Assembly: GCA_947643615.1 (NCBI GenBank)
Contig: CANRWO010000015.1
Span: forward strand, 1 to 64,000
Length of the DNA: 64,000 nucleotides
Direction: 5' to 3'
DNA from: an uncultured Lachnospiraceae bacterium
GTDB taxonomy: Bacteria; Bacillota; Clostridia; Lachnospirales; Lachnospiraceae
Of this stretch, positions 48,054-57,837 are shown piece after piece. Numbering within the stretch: position 1 is the stretch's first letter; the number at the start of each line of letters is the position of its first letter. A program made the position numbers and the translations under genes. Under the pieces are notes generated by a model that made no database searches, had not been told where the DNA came from, and worked only from the letters and a program-made list of their open reading frames with translations.

Positions 48054-48932
48054 ATGGATCAAGCGGAGCAGCTTAGGATTATAAAGGCCAGTCAAATCAG
48101 GTCGAAGCCACTTGCCCGTGTCATGACTGTTACCAGCGGCAAAGGGGGCGTGGGGAAATCCAACGTTTCAATCAACCTGGCGATCCAATTTCGGAAGATG
48201 GGGAAGAAAGTCATTATCCTGGACGCGGATTTCGGACTTGCAAATATAGAGATCATGTTTGGCGCCGTGCCCAAGCATAATCTTTGTGACTTGATCTACC
48301 AGGGGAAAAGCATTACGGATATCATAACATGGGGCCCTATGGAAATCGGTTTTATCTCAGGTGGTTCCGGTATTGCGGGGATGTCAAATTTGAGCAAGGA
48401 TTACCTGAATTATATCATTCAGAATCTGGCGGAATTGGACACCATCACCGATATGATCATTGTGGATACCGGGGCGGGGATCTCCGATGCGGTCCTGGAA
48501 TTCCTTGTGGCGTGTGGTGAAGTTTTACTGGTCACCACCCAGGAACCTACTTCCATTACGGATTCCTATTCCCTTTTGAAGGCGCTGTACCGCCATCCCC
48601 GGTTTCAGGAGTCGTCTACCAAGGTTAAGATGATTGCCAACCGGGTGGACAGGGAGGCGGACGGAGAAGTACTGTTTGAAAAATTGAATACAGTGGTATC
48701 AAGATATTTAAAAATCCCTCTTATTTACCTGGGGAGCGTACCTGATGACGTCCAGCTGTCCCGCGCGGTGATGCAGCAGCTGCCGGTGTCGCTGCAGAAC
48801 CCGGGGGCAAAGTCAAGCATGGCTTTCCAGAAGATTGCCGCCAGGCTTTTGGATAAGGAGGAGGCGGAGCGCCAGCCAAAGAGAGGCATGGCAGCTTTTT
48901 TCTCCCACATTATCGGCAGGCACAATCTTTAA
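48054..48932 (+). CDS. flhG: MinD/ParA-family ATPase FlhG (YlxH)
   Basis: VTSGKGGVGKSNVSINLAIQ; start ATG 48054 after aggaggtag. Confidence 0.93.
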   Translation: MDQAEQLRIIKASQIRSKPLARVMTVTSGKGGVGKSNVSINLAIQFRKMGKKVIILDADFGLANIEIMFGAVPKHNLCDLIYQGKSITDIITWGPMEIGFISGGSGIAGMSNLSKDYLNYIIQNLAELDTITDMIIVDTGAGISDAVLEFLVACGEVLLVTTQEPTSITDSYSLLKALYRHPRFQESSTKVKMIANRVDREADGEVLFEKLNTVVSRYLKIPLIYLGSVPDDVQLSRAVMQQLPVSLQNPGAKSSMAFQKIAARLLDKEEAERQPKRGMAAFFSHIIGRHNL

Positions 48933-48979
48933 GGGTATATCCGGCAGGACAGCCGGGATAAATAGATCGGAAGGAGTAG

Positions 48980-49711
48980 ATGGAATATATGTTATCTAAA
49001 CTTATATCACCGAATGATAAGATTGAATTACAGGCCATCGACAGAGGCGAGGAAGAGAACGCAGAGAATAAGAAAATCTACTACAGCACAGTCCTGGATA
49101 TCCTTTCGGAAGATACTTTGGAGATCGCCATGCCCATGGAGCAGTCAAAGCTGATCCTGCTTCCGGTTGACAGCGAATACGATCTGGTGTTTTACGGAGA
49201 GGGGGGCCTCTATCAATGCTTTGCCAGGATCATTGACCGCTACAAGAGCAACAATGTTTATATGCTGGCGATAGAGCTCACCAGCAATCTCAGAAAGTTC
49301 CAGAGGCGGGAATACTATCGGTTCAGCTGTGCGCTTGAAATGTGTGCCAGGAATCTGGAGGAAGATGAGGTCCAGGCTATAGAGAAGCGCCTGCCCTACG
49401 CGTTGGTTTCCGGACGCCCCATGAAGCAGAGCGTCATTGTGGACATCAGCGGAGGAGGCCTGCGTTTTGTTTCTTCCCAGAAATATGAGCCGGGAAATCT
49501 GCTGTACTGCAGTTATCATTTGATAAAGGGCAACGACAGGAAACAGTATGAGGTGATCGGGAAAGTGCTCAGCGCTAAGGAATCGGAAAAGCGGCCGGGG
49601 GTTTATGAGCACCGTGTGCAGTATTATGATATGGACAATGAGACGCGGGAAGAGATTATAAAATATATATTTGAAGAAGAGAGGAAAAGCCTCCAGAAGG
49701 AGAGGAGATAA
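48980..49711 (+). CDS. PilZ-domain flagellar brake protein (YcgR-like)
   Basis: KFQRREYYRFSCALEM...VDISGGGLRFVSSQKYEPG = PilZ RxxxR and D/NxSxxG motifs. Confidence 0.9.
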   Translation: MEYMLSKLISPNDKIELQAIDRGEEENAENKKIYYSTVLDILSEDTLEIAMPMEQSKLILLPVDSEYDLVFYGEGGLYQCFARIIDRYKSNNVYMLAIELTSNLRKFQRREYYRFSCALEMCARNLEEDEVQAIEKRLPYALVSGRPMKQSVIVDISGGGLRFVSSQKYEPGNLLYCSYHLIKGNDRKQYEVIGKVLSAKESEKRPGVYEHRVQYYDMDNETREEIIKYIFEEERKSLQKERR

Positions 49712-50793
49712 TGGCAAAAAAAATTCTGGTTGTTGATGACTCTGCACTCATGAGAAGAGTACTGTGTGATATAATAGATACCGATGAGAGATTTCAGGTA
49801 GTTGCGAGGGCAACGAATGGTCTGGAAGCCCTTGACCTGTTGAGCAGGAATCAGTATGATGCGGTTGTTTTGGACATAAATATGCCCAGGATGAACGGCC
49901 TGGAGCTTCTGGAAGAATTGCAGAAGAAAAAGATCCCTGCCAGAGTGATGGTGGCCAGCACCGACACCAGGGAGGGTGCAAAGACAACATTGGATGCCCT
50001 GGAACTGGGAGCTCTTGATTTCATACATAAACCTGACAGTGCGGTGGATTGTCGTGCCGAAGTCTTTAAGGATAGGCTGCTCAGGGTCTTGGATGTGGTG
50101 TCGAGCAGCCAGCTCCCTGTATTTGAAACCCGGGAGAAAGTTGTGGAAAGCCAGGCGAAGGCGGCTAAGATGGCGGATTTTGCCAGGAAATTTTCTTCCA
50201 GGACCGCAGGCACAAAGCTTGTGGCTATTGCCAGCTCCACAGGCGGGCCCAAGGCATTGCAAGCCGTCATCCCCAGGCTTCCTGCCGAACTGGATGCGCC
50301 GGTGCTGCTGGTACAGCATATGCCCAAGGGGTTTACGGCATCCCTGGCAGAGCGTCTTAATGATTTGAGCAGCGTAACGGTCAAAGAGGCGGCGGAAGGG
50401 GATGAATTACAGTCCGGTACCGTGTATATTGCCATGGGCGGCATGCATATGAATGTTGTGGCTTCCCCAAGCGGCAAATATGTGATCCATTATACGGATG
50501 AACCGAACAGGGAAGGCGTAAAGCCTTGTGCAAATTATATGTATGAATCATTGGTTGGCAGCAAATTTGACAAGATTGTCTGTGTTGTCATGACCGGAAT
50601 GGGTGCGGACGGCACTGCCGGGATCAAGAACCTGAAACCTCATAATAAAATCCATGTGATCACTCAGAGCCAGGCCACATGTACCGTGTATGGGATGCCG
50701 AGAAGCGCTGAAAACGCAGGATTGTCAAACCAAGTGGTGGCACTGGATGAAATTGCACAGGAAATCATTTTGAACGTAGGAGTGAAAAACTGA
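49711..50793 (+). CDS. cheB: Chemotaxis protein-glutamate methylesterase CheB
   Basis: Receiver domain plus LVAIASSTGGPKALQAVIPRLP, VLLVQHMPKGFT, GMGADGTAGI. Confidence 0.95.
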   Translation: MAKKILVVDDSALMRRVLCDIIDTDERFQVVARATNGLEALDLLSRNQYDAVVLDINMPRMNGLELLEELQKKKIPARVMVASTDTREGAKTTLDALELGALDFIHKPDSAVDCRAEVFKDRLLRVLDVVSSSQLPVFETREKVVESQAKAAKMADFARKFSSRTAGTKLVAIASSTGGPKALQAVIPRLPAELDAPVLLVQHMPKGFTASLAERLNDLSSVTVKEAAEGDELQSGTVYIAMGGMHMNVVASPSGKYVIHYTDEPNREGVKPCANYMYESLVGSKFDKIVCVVMTGMGADGTAGIKNLKPHNKIHVITQSQATCTVYGMPRSAENAGLSNQVVALDEIAQEIILNVGVKN

Positions 50794-50823
50794 TTTGCCA
50801 CAGATGGCAGAATGGAGGATACT

Positions 50824-52926
50824 ATGGACGTAAGCCAATATCTCGAGATATTTCTTGATGAGACCAATGAGCACTTAACAAACCTGAATACCCGGATCAT
50901 GGAGTTGGAGTCTGACCCTGAGAACATGGATACCATTAATGAGATTTTCCGTGCGGCACACTCCTTAAAAGGCATGGCGGGCACCATGGGATATAAAAGG
51001 ATGCAGAACCTGACCCATGACATGGAAAATGTCTTTTCCGAGGTACGCAATGGTGTTATCAAGGTAAATTCGGAAATCATCGATGTCCTGTTCCAGTGCC
51101 TGGACGCATTGGAGGAGTATAAGGACAACATCCAGGGATCTGCCGATGAAGGAACCAATGACAACGAACCCATTATAAAGATGCTGAACAGTATCCTGAA
51201 CGGAAGCGGTGCGGCTGCGCCCGCCAAGGAAGCGGCAGACAAAGAGGCGGCTCCCTCCGTACAGGAGACGGTCAGCAATAAGTGGGACCATGTGATGCTG
51301 GATGATTCCCAGGTCAACGTGATCCGGGAAGCACAGAAACAGGGCAAGAAGGTTTACGGCCTGAATGTTATGGTCCAGGAGAGCTGTATCCTGAAAGCGG
51401 CAAGGGCGTTCCTTGTGTTTAAAGCGGTGGAGGAGCAGGGTGAGATCATTGTATCCGACCCCAGCGCACAGGATGTTGAGGACGAAAAATTTGACAGGGA
51501 CTTTACACTGATCATCTTTTCCGATGCGGAGCTTGATGATATCATCAAGGCATCAGAAGCTGTTTCCGAAATAGATAAGGTCATTGGAGCGGAGCTGGAT
51601 CTGTCTAACAATAAGAATGTCCATATTCCCGCAGAGGAAGAGGAAGCTCCTGCAGAGGAAGAATCCGGTGAAGAAGAATCTGCGACTGCTGTGGCTGCGC
51701 CCGAATCTGCACCTGCTGCAGCTCCTGCGGCTAAGGCTGAGCCTAAGAAACAGACGCCTGCAAAACCGGTGGTGAACCGTACGGTCCGTGTGGACATCGA
51801 AAAGTTGGATTCCCTTATGAATCTGGTCAGTGAGCTGATCATTGCGAAGAATTCACTGGTATCCGTTTCCAGCCAGGAGCAGACAGACGTGAACAGCGCC
51901 TTCAATGAGCAGATTGAGTATTTGGAGAGTGTGACCACCAATCTGCACGAATCCGTGATGAAAGTAAGGATGGTGCCTATCGAGAGCGTTGTGACCAAGT
52001 TCCCCCGCATGATCCGTGACCTTTCCAAGAAGCTGGATAAGAAGATGGAATTGTATATGACCGGTGAGGAGACGGAGCTGGATCGTACTGTGGTAGACCA
52101 GATCGGCGATCCGCTGATGCATTTGCTGCGTAATTCCGCGGATCATGGCCTGGAGCCTGCGGAAGTGCGTATCCAGAGAGGAAAGCCAGCGGTTGGGTCT
52201 ATTTTCCTGGATGCGTACCAGGAGGGTAATACCGTTGTGATAGAAGTCCGGGATGACGGAAACGGAATTGATGTGGAAGCGGTCAAGCAGAAGGCCATCG
52301 ACAGGGGCACTATCACGGTTGAGCAGGCGGCTAATATGACCGATAAAGAAATCATAGATTTGCTGTTCCTTCCCAGTTTTTCTACTGCCAAAAAGGTTAC
52401 GGACGTATCGGGGCGCGGTGTGGGGCTTGATGTTGTGAAATCCATGATCGAATCCTTAAGCGGCGAGGTAGAGGTGAAGTCCAAGCTTGGTGAAGGGAGC
52501 ACGTGGACTATCCGCCTTCCTTTGACATTGGCTATCATACAGGCGCTGATGGTGGTGGTAGGAGAAGAAAAATATGCCATATCCCTTGGTTCCATCCAGA
52601 CTTTGGAGGATGTCCCTGCCAGCGACGTAAAGCTGGTTCAGAACAAGGAAGTGATACATTTGCGTGGTACGGTAATCCCTCTGATCCGCCTGAACGAGGT
52701 GCTGGATGTGGAGAGAAAACCTACCGATGACGAGAACCTGATCGTGGTCATTGTGAAGAAGGGAGACAGGCTTGCCGGCCTGGTTATTGACGAACTGATC
52801 GGACAGCAGGAAATCGTTATCAAGTCTCTTGGCAAATATATTAAGCAGTGTAAGTTTATCAGTGGCGCAACGATCCTCGGCGACGGCGAGATCGCGCTGA
52901 TCCTTGACGCGAACACCTTGATTTAG
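50824..52926 (+). CDS. cheA: Chemotaxis histidine kinase CheA
   Basis: Hpt AAHSLKGMAGTMGY; H-box/ATPase LMHLLRNSADHGLE, GRGVGLDVVKSMIESLSG; CheW-like domain. Confidence 0.96.
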   Translation: MDVSQYLEIFLDETNEHLTNLNTRIMELESDPENMDTINEIFRAAHSLKGMAGTMGYKRMQNLTHDMENVFSEVRNGVIKVNSEIIDVLFQCLDALEEYKDNIQGSADEGTNDNEPIIKMLNSILNGSGAAAPAKEAADKEAAPSVQETVSNKWDHVMLDDSQVNVIREAQKQGKKVYGLNVMVQESCILKAARAFLVFKAVEEQGEIIVSDPSAQDVEDEKFDRDFTLIIFSDAELDDIIKASEAVSEIDKVIGAELDLSNNKNVHIPAEEEEAPAEEESGEEESATAVAAPESAPAAAPAAKAEPKKQTPAKPVVNRTVRVDIEKLDSLMNLVSELIIAKNSLVSVSSQEQTDVNSAFNEQIEYLESVTTNLHESVMKVRMVPIESVVTKFPRMIRDLSKKLDKKMELYMTGEETELDRTVVDQIGDPLMHLLRNSADHGLEPAEVRIQRGKPAVGSIFLDAYQEGNTVVIEVRDDGNGIDVEAVKQKAIDRGTITVEQAANMTDKEIIDLLFLPSFSTAKKVTDVSGRGVGLDVVKSMIESLSGEVEVKSKLGEGSTWTIRLPLTLAIIQALMVVVGEEKYAISLGSIQTLEDVPASDVKLVQNKEVIHLRGTVIPLIRLNEVLDVERKPTDDENLIVVIVKKGDRLAGLVIDELIGQQEIVIKSLGKYIKQCKFISGATILGDGEIALILDANTLI

Positions 52927-52942
52927 AAAGGGGAACAGACAC

Positions 52943-53434
52943 ATGGAATTAAGTATAAACAGTAATCAGAGTATTTTGGAAGAAGAAAAAAACAGAAGCG
53001 TCAGCGAACCTATCCAGTTTATTGTTGTACGTCTGGGGGAGGAGCAGTACGGCATTGACATCCGCAATATAGACAATATTGTAAAAATGCAGCGCATCAC
53101 CCATGTACCGAAGCTGCCGGCATACCTGAAAGGCGTGATCAATATGCGCGGTGAGGTCATCCCGGTGCTGAGCATACGCCTGAAGATGGGATTAGCCGAC
53201 GACGAGATCACCAAAGCCACCCGTATTCTGATCGTTAAGCTGGAGGAAGAGGGCAACGTAGGTTTTATTGTAGATGAAGTCAAGGAAGTAGTAACACTGT
53301 ATGAGACAGATATAGAAAGGATATCCAGTGATATTACTCAGGATAGAGGAAGCCTTATCAATGCAGTGGGAAAGCATAACGGCGAGCTGATCTCTATCTT
53401 CGATTTGGCGGCTATCAGCCTGGAGGAGAATTAG
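52943..53434 (+). CDS. cheW: Chemotaxis protein CheW
   Basis: IVVRLGEEQYGIDIRNIDNIV...ITHVPKLPAYLKGVINMRGEVIPVLSIRLKMG. Confidence 0.95.
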   Translation: MELSINSNQSILEEEKNRSVSEPIQFIVVRLGEEQYGIDIRNIDNIVKMQRITHVPKLPAYLKGVINMRGEVIPVLSIRLKMGLADDEITKATRILIVKLEEEGNVGFIVDEVKEVVTLYETDIERISSDITQDRGSLINAVGKHNGELISIFDLAAISLEEN

Positions 53435-53494
53435 TAATATGGAGCAGGTTTGTGGCTTGCATGGGCATCAGTTAAATAAAAAGGAGATACATTC

Positions 53495-54118
53495 ATGAGT
53501 GAAATGAGCTTAGAGCAGGTTACTGAGAACTATTACGACGTTCTCAAGGAGCTGGGAAATATCGGTGCGGGCAATGCTATGACCGCACTTTCCCAGATGC
53601 TGCAGTGTAAAGTAGATATGAAAGTACCTCAGGTCAGGCTTCTGGAATTTTCAGAGGTTGGCGATATGATGGGCGGCGAAGAACAGATTATGGTAGGTGT
53701 GTTCCTGGGGGTGGATGGAGATATCACCGGGAGTATGATGTTTATGGTAGAGGAAGAAAGTGCAAGGCATTTGATCCAGAAGATTACCATGGGGATGCTG
53801 CCGCCCGGATCCGAGTTTGAGGAAATGGGACTTTCTGCGATGAAGGAGATCGGAAACATCATCACAGGGGCATACCTTAATTCTCTTTCCACATTGACTA
53901 ACTTAAAAATTGTTCCCACCCCGCCTGCATTGACGGTGGATATGGCGGGCGCAATCTTAAGCGTTCCGGCGATCCAGTTCGGTATTTTCGGGGATAATAT
54001 TCTGCTGATCCAGTCGCAGTTCTATGATGAGATTGAATTGGACGGATATTTTATCCTGATTCCGGATCTGGAATCTTATGCTAAGATATTAGGGGCATTG
54101 GGGATACCTCTGATATAA
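53495..54118 (+). CDS. cheC: Chemotaxis protein CheC
   Basis: LKELGNIGAGNAMTALSQML; MKEIGNIITGAYLNSLSTLT. Confidence 0.94.
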   Translation: MSEMSLEQVTENYYDVLKELGNIGAGNAMTALSQMLQCKVDMKVPQVRLLEFSEVGDMMGGEEQIMVGVFLGVDGDITGSMMFMVEEESARHLIQKITMGMLPPGSEFEEMGLSAMKEIGNIITGAYLNSLSTLTNLKIVPTPPALTVDMAGAILSVPAIQFGIFGDNILLIQSQFYDEIELDGYFILIPDLESYAKILGALGIPLI

Positions 54119-54284
54119 TATATGCACAGGAAAAACAATCGGCTGCAGGGCAGGCCTTTGTTTTTCCTGCGGTACCAACGAGCAAATGTCCGATGGAATC
54201 GGAAAAGAGCGCGAAAGCGCAGGTTTGCAGGTTTAGGTGATATAGCAGGGCGGTAAAAAGAATAAGGTGTAGAGGGAAACACAG

Positions 54285-54773
54285 ATGAGCGAGATAATCA
54301 AAGTGGGAATGGCGGACCTCAAGACCTGTGTCAGTCCCAATGGGATAACGACGCTTGGACTTGGGTCTTGTGTTGGAATTGCGATTCGCGATCCGGCTAA
54401 TAAGATCGGAGGACTTGCACATGTCATGCTGCCTGACAGCAAGTCTATCAAGGGCAGCCAGATGAATATCGCGAAATTTGCGGATACGGGGATTGCGGAA
54501 TTAGTGAAACAGATGGAAAAGCTTGGCGCACAGAGGAGTCGTATGGTTGCTAAAATCGCCGGCGGAGCCAATATGTTTAATTTTCATGGAACAAGTTCTT
54601 TTGGGCAGGTCGGCGACCGCAATGTGGAGGCGACCAAGCTGAAGCTGAACCAGTTAAAGATTCCGATCTTGGCGGAGGATACCGGAAAGAACTTTGGGAG
54701 GACCGTTATTTTCTACCCTGAGACAGGAGATTATATTATCAGGGCGGTAGGAAAGCCGGAGTATAAAATTTAA
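54285..54773 (+). CDS. cheD: Chemoreceptor glutamine deamidase CheD
   Basis: TLGLGSCVGIAIRDPANKIGGLAHVMLPDS; KIAGGANMF. Confidence 0.95.
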   Translation: MSEIIKVGMADLKTCVSPNGITTLGLGSCVGIAIRDPANKIGGLAHVMLPDSKSIKGSQMNIAKFADTGIAELVKQMEKLGAQRSRMVAKIAGGANMFNFHGTSSFGQVGDRNVEATKLKLNQLKIPILAEDTGKNFGRTVIFYPETGDYIIRAVGKPEYKI

Positions 54774-54786
54774 TGAAGGGCAAATT

Positions 54787-55077
54787 ATGAACAGAAAAAA
54801 TTTACCCCTTTTGCTGATGCTGACAGCGGGAGCAGTGACCTGTGTTATTACATACGTTATGGAGTTTTCCATGGTGGCAAAGCTGGTGTCCCTTTTCCTT
54901 ATTTTGGTTCTCTTTTATCTCTTTGGGAGTATATTAAAATGGACGCTTGATTTTTTTGAAAGGCAGAACGAGGAGAAGGAGAAAGAAAATACAGAAGGAG
55001 AAGGGGACAGTCCTGAAGCGGACGGCGGGGAACAAAAGACGGCGGACGGCGCCGAAGAGAAAGAAAAAGAGTCATAG
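54787..55077 (+). CDS. Small membrane protein of the fla/che operon
   Basis: Two hydrophobic segments, E/K-rich tail, good RBS context, between cheD and fliA. Confidence 0.7.
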   Translation: MNRKNLPLLLMLTAGAVTCVITYVMEFSMVAKLVSLFLILVLFYLFGSILKWTLDFFERQNEEKEKENTEGEGDSPEADGGEQKTADGAEEKEKES

Positions 55078-55112
55078 TCTGGCAATAAACGGAAAGGAGG
55101 AGACGCATTCCC

Positions 55113-55886
55113 ATGGATGAAGCAGGCAGAAAAAAGCTGTTGGAAGAATATTCAAAGACAAAATCTGCGGATGCAAGAGAGAAGATTATATTGGAATATG
55201 CTCCCCTCGTGAAGGTTGTTGCCGGGCGGCTCAGCGTTTATCTCGGATACAACGTAGAGTATGAAGATCTGGTCAGCTACGGTATTTTCGGTTTGATAGA
55301 TGCCATAGACAAATTTGACTGTTTCAAGGAAGTGAAATTTGAAACTTATGCCAGCCTGAGGATCAGGGGGGCGATTTTGGACCAGATCAGGAAAATGGAT
55401 TGGATACCCAGAACAATCCGACAGAAGCAGAAAAAGATTGAATCGGTCATGAGGGAGATCGAGCAGGAGACAGGGCATTATGCCTCGGACGAAGAGATAG
55501 CGGAAAAATTGGGGATTTCCGACAATGAATATTTGGATTGGCAGTCCCAGATGAAAGTTACCGGACTTGTGTCACTGAATGAATATATGGAACAGGGCAG
55601 TGATGTCGCCCAGGACTACAGTAGGCAGACGACTTCCCGGTTTGAGGCGCCGGAAGATAAGGTGGAAAGGGAAGAGCTTACGCAGATGCTTGGAGAGGCA
55701 CTGCAGCTTCTCACTGAGAAGGAGCAGAAAGTCATTACCCTGTATTATTATGAAGAACTGACCCTAAAGGAGATTAGCAGCATTCTGGAAGTGTCTGAAT
55801 CCAGGGTTTCTCAGCTTCATACCAGGGCATTACAGAAAATGAAAACTAAGATGGGCAACTACATGGGAATCTTTACGGATAACTGA
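55113..55886 (+). CDS. fliA: RNA polymerase flagellar sigma factor (FliA/SigD, sigma-28)
   Basis: LVSYGIFGLIDAIDKFD...FETYASLRIRGAILDQIRKMDWIPRTIRQK. Confidence 0.95.
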   Translation: MDEAGRKKLLEEYSKTKSADAREKIILEYAPLVKVVAGRLSVYLGYNVEYEDLVSYGIFGLIDAIDKFDCFKEVKFETYASLRIRGAILDQIRKMDWIPRTIRQKQKKIESVMREIEQETGHYASDEEIAEKLGISDNEYLDWQSQMKVTGLVSLNEYMEQGSDVAQDYSRQTTSRFEAPEDKVEREELTQMLGEALQLLTEKEQKVITLYYYEELTLKEISSILEVSESRVSQLHTRALQKMKTKMGNYMGIFTDN

Positions 55887-55900
55887 CAGGAGATATCACT

Positions 55901-57496
55901 ATGCAGAATGGATACTTTAAACTGGTCAATGAACCAAACGGATATGGGGTAAAATTGTGCCAGCCTAAAGATGGCGGAGAACAGATAAGAATTGGTGAAC
56001 TGCTGGAATATTTGGATGGCCTGGGGGCAGGCTATGACAGAAGGCGTATCGAGATGCTCCTTTTGGACGAAGATGCCGAGGACTGTATTTATCATCTTGG
56101 CTCTGACCCATGTCCCTCCTATCCCGAGACATATCATCTCGATGTCAGTGATGACGATATGACGGTATATGTTCGTTTTATTCCGGCTTCTGATACAGGA
56201 AGCAGGATTTCTTTTAATGATTTTTTGAAGGATTTGCGTTACAGCAACATTACTCATGGAATTCGCATGGATATGCTGCAGGATCATTTCCAGTCGCCGG
56301 GGATTTATTGCACGGATTTGCTGGTAGCGAAAGGCAAGGAACCAAGGAACGGCACGGATGCCATGATCCAATATTATTTTAATACGGATAAACACAGGCC
56401 GCCTTCCCAGAAAGAGGACGGCAGTGTGGATTATTTCAATTTGAGTATGATCAACCAGTGCAAAAAAGGTGATCTTTTGGCTACCATTATACCGGAGGAC
56501 AGAGGAGAGCCTGGTTTTGACGTGCATGGAAAACCTAAAAGTCCCAGGGAGGTCAAGCGGGAAACGTTGAAATTTGGCCGGAATATAGAGTTGTCGGAGG
56601 ATAAATTATCTATCCGTACCATGGTTGACGGTCATGTGACGCTTGTAGACGACAAGGTTTTCGTGTCGGATGTATTTGAAGTCAAAAATGTGGATTCGTC
56701 CACAGGAAATCTTGATTTCGAAGGCAGCATTCAGGTCAACGGCGACGTTATGGCAAACTTTGAAGTGAAGGCTGGAGGAAATGTGATCGTCAACGGCCTT
56801 GTGGAAGATGCGAGGATCATTGCCGGAGGTAATATCATTATTGCAAAAGGCATGAACGGTTCGTCTAAAGGTTATTTGAAAGCCGGCGGGGATATCATGG
56901 CCAAGTTCCTGGAGAATGTCAGAGTGGTGGCAGGAGGCTATGTGGAGTCGGAGGCAATCCTCCACAGCAGGATATCAGCCGGTACGGAGGTCAAGGTCGA
57001 AGGAAGGAAAGGGATCATTGTCGGCGGCTATGTGCAGGCGGGGCAGAAGATCACGGCGAAGACCATCGGGACCGGGATGGGCGCATCTACGATCCTGGAG
57101 GTGGGGGTCAATCCTTTGATCAAGACACAATACAGCCGTTTGCAAAAGCTGGTGGCAGATATTAATAAGACAATCAGCAATGCGGAAGTGATCTTGGATA
57201 CTTTTAAGGAAAAATTGAAAAAGGGCGTTCAATTTAACGAGAGCCAGCTTAAGTATATGAAGAGCGTTATGAAGCTGGTGGAGGATAAGAGCGCTGAGAG
57301 AGAGCAGATGAATAGCAGGATGGAAAAGATGCGTGTCATGATGGAGATCCAGAAGCTTTCGGAAATCGTCGTCAATGACGAGATTTACCCCAGTACCACC
57401 ATTATTATAGGGGACAGCTCCAAGACGCTGCAGACCAGTTATCATTTTTGTAAATTTTCGCGGGAAAAGGGAGAAATCAGTATGAAACCCCTGTAG
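55901..57496 (+). CDS. FapA family (DUF342) polymer-forming protein
   Basis: DGHVTLVDDKVFVSDVFEVKNVDSSTGNLDFEGSIQVNGDVMANFEVKAGGNVIVNGLVEDARIIAGGNIIIAKG. Confidence 0.9.
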   Translation: MQNGYFKLVNEPNGYGVKLCQPKDGGEQIRIGELLEYLDGLGAGYDRRRIEMLLLDEDAEDCIYHLGSDPCPSYPETYHLDVSDDDMTVYVRFIPASDTGSRISFNDFLKDLRYSNITHGIRMDMLQDHFQSPGIYCTDLLVAKGKEPRNGTDAMIQYYFNTDKHRPPSQKEDGSVDYFNLSMINQCKKGDLLATIIPEDRGEPGFDVHGKPKSPREVKRETLKFGRNIELSEDKLSIRTMVDGHVTLVDDKVFVSDVFEVKNVDSSTGNLDFEGSIQVNGDVMANFEVKAGGNVIVNGLVEDARIIAGGNIIIAKGMNGSSKGYLKAGGDIMAKFLENVRVVAGGYVESEAILHSRISAGTEVKVEGRKGIIVGGYVQAGQKITAKTIGTGMGASTILEVGVNPLIKTQYSRLQKLVADINKTISNAEVILDTFKEKLKKGVQFNESQLKYMKSVMKLVEDKSAEREQMNSRMEKMRVMMEIQKLSEIVVNDEIYPSTTIIIGDSSKTLQTSYHFCKFSREKGEISMKPL

Positions 57497-57517
57497 CCGT
57501 AGAAAGAAGGTGAATGT

Positions 57518-57826
57518 ATGGCATTTGGTTCTATTGATCTTACTACGATTTCCAGAGCGCAGGACTATTCCGGGATAAAGCAGAACGAAGATAATAAGGG
57601 GATGTTTGCGCAGACTTTTATCAGTCAGGACGTTCAAAAGAATACGGAGCAGCGTATCCGTGAGGTGCATCGAAGCGATGACCCGGAGTGGCATCAAAAA
57701 AACCCGGATGCCAAGGAGAAGGGCAACGGAGAGTATTGCGGTGACGGCGGAAAACGCCGCAAGGGAGCCAAACCCCAGGAACGAGTGGTCGTTAAGGGCA
57801 GGGGCGGCTTTGATATGAAGATATAG
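57518..57826 (+). CDS. Small basic hypothetical protein of the fla/che operon
   Basis: RBS gaaggtg, ATG; no recognised domain. Confidence 0.65.
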   Translation: MAFGSIDLTTISRAQDYSGIKQNEDNKGMFAQTFISQDVQKNTEQRIREVHRSDDPEWHQKNPDAKEKGNGEYCGDGGKRRKGAKPQERVVVKGRGGFDMKI

Positions 57827-57837
57827 GACGGAATTTT

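Noticed and set aside
46706-48055. 449-aa minus-strand ORF overlapping flhF
   Set aside because: Antisense shadow ORF of flhF; no start signals or family motifs.
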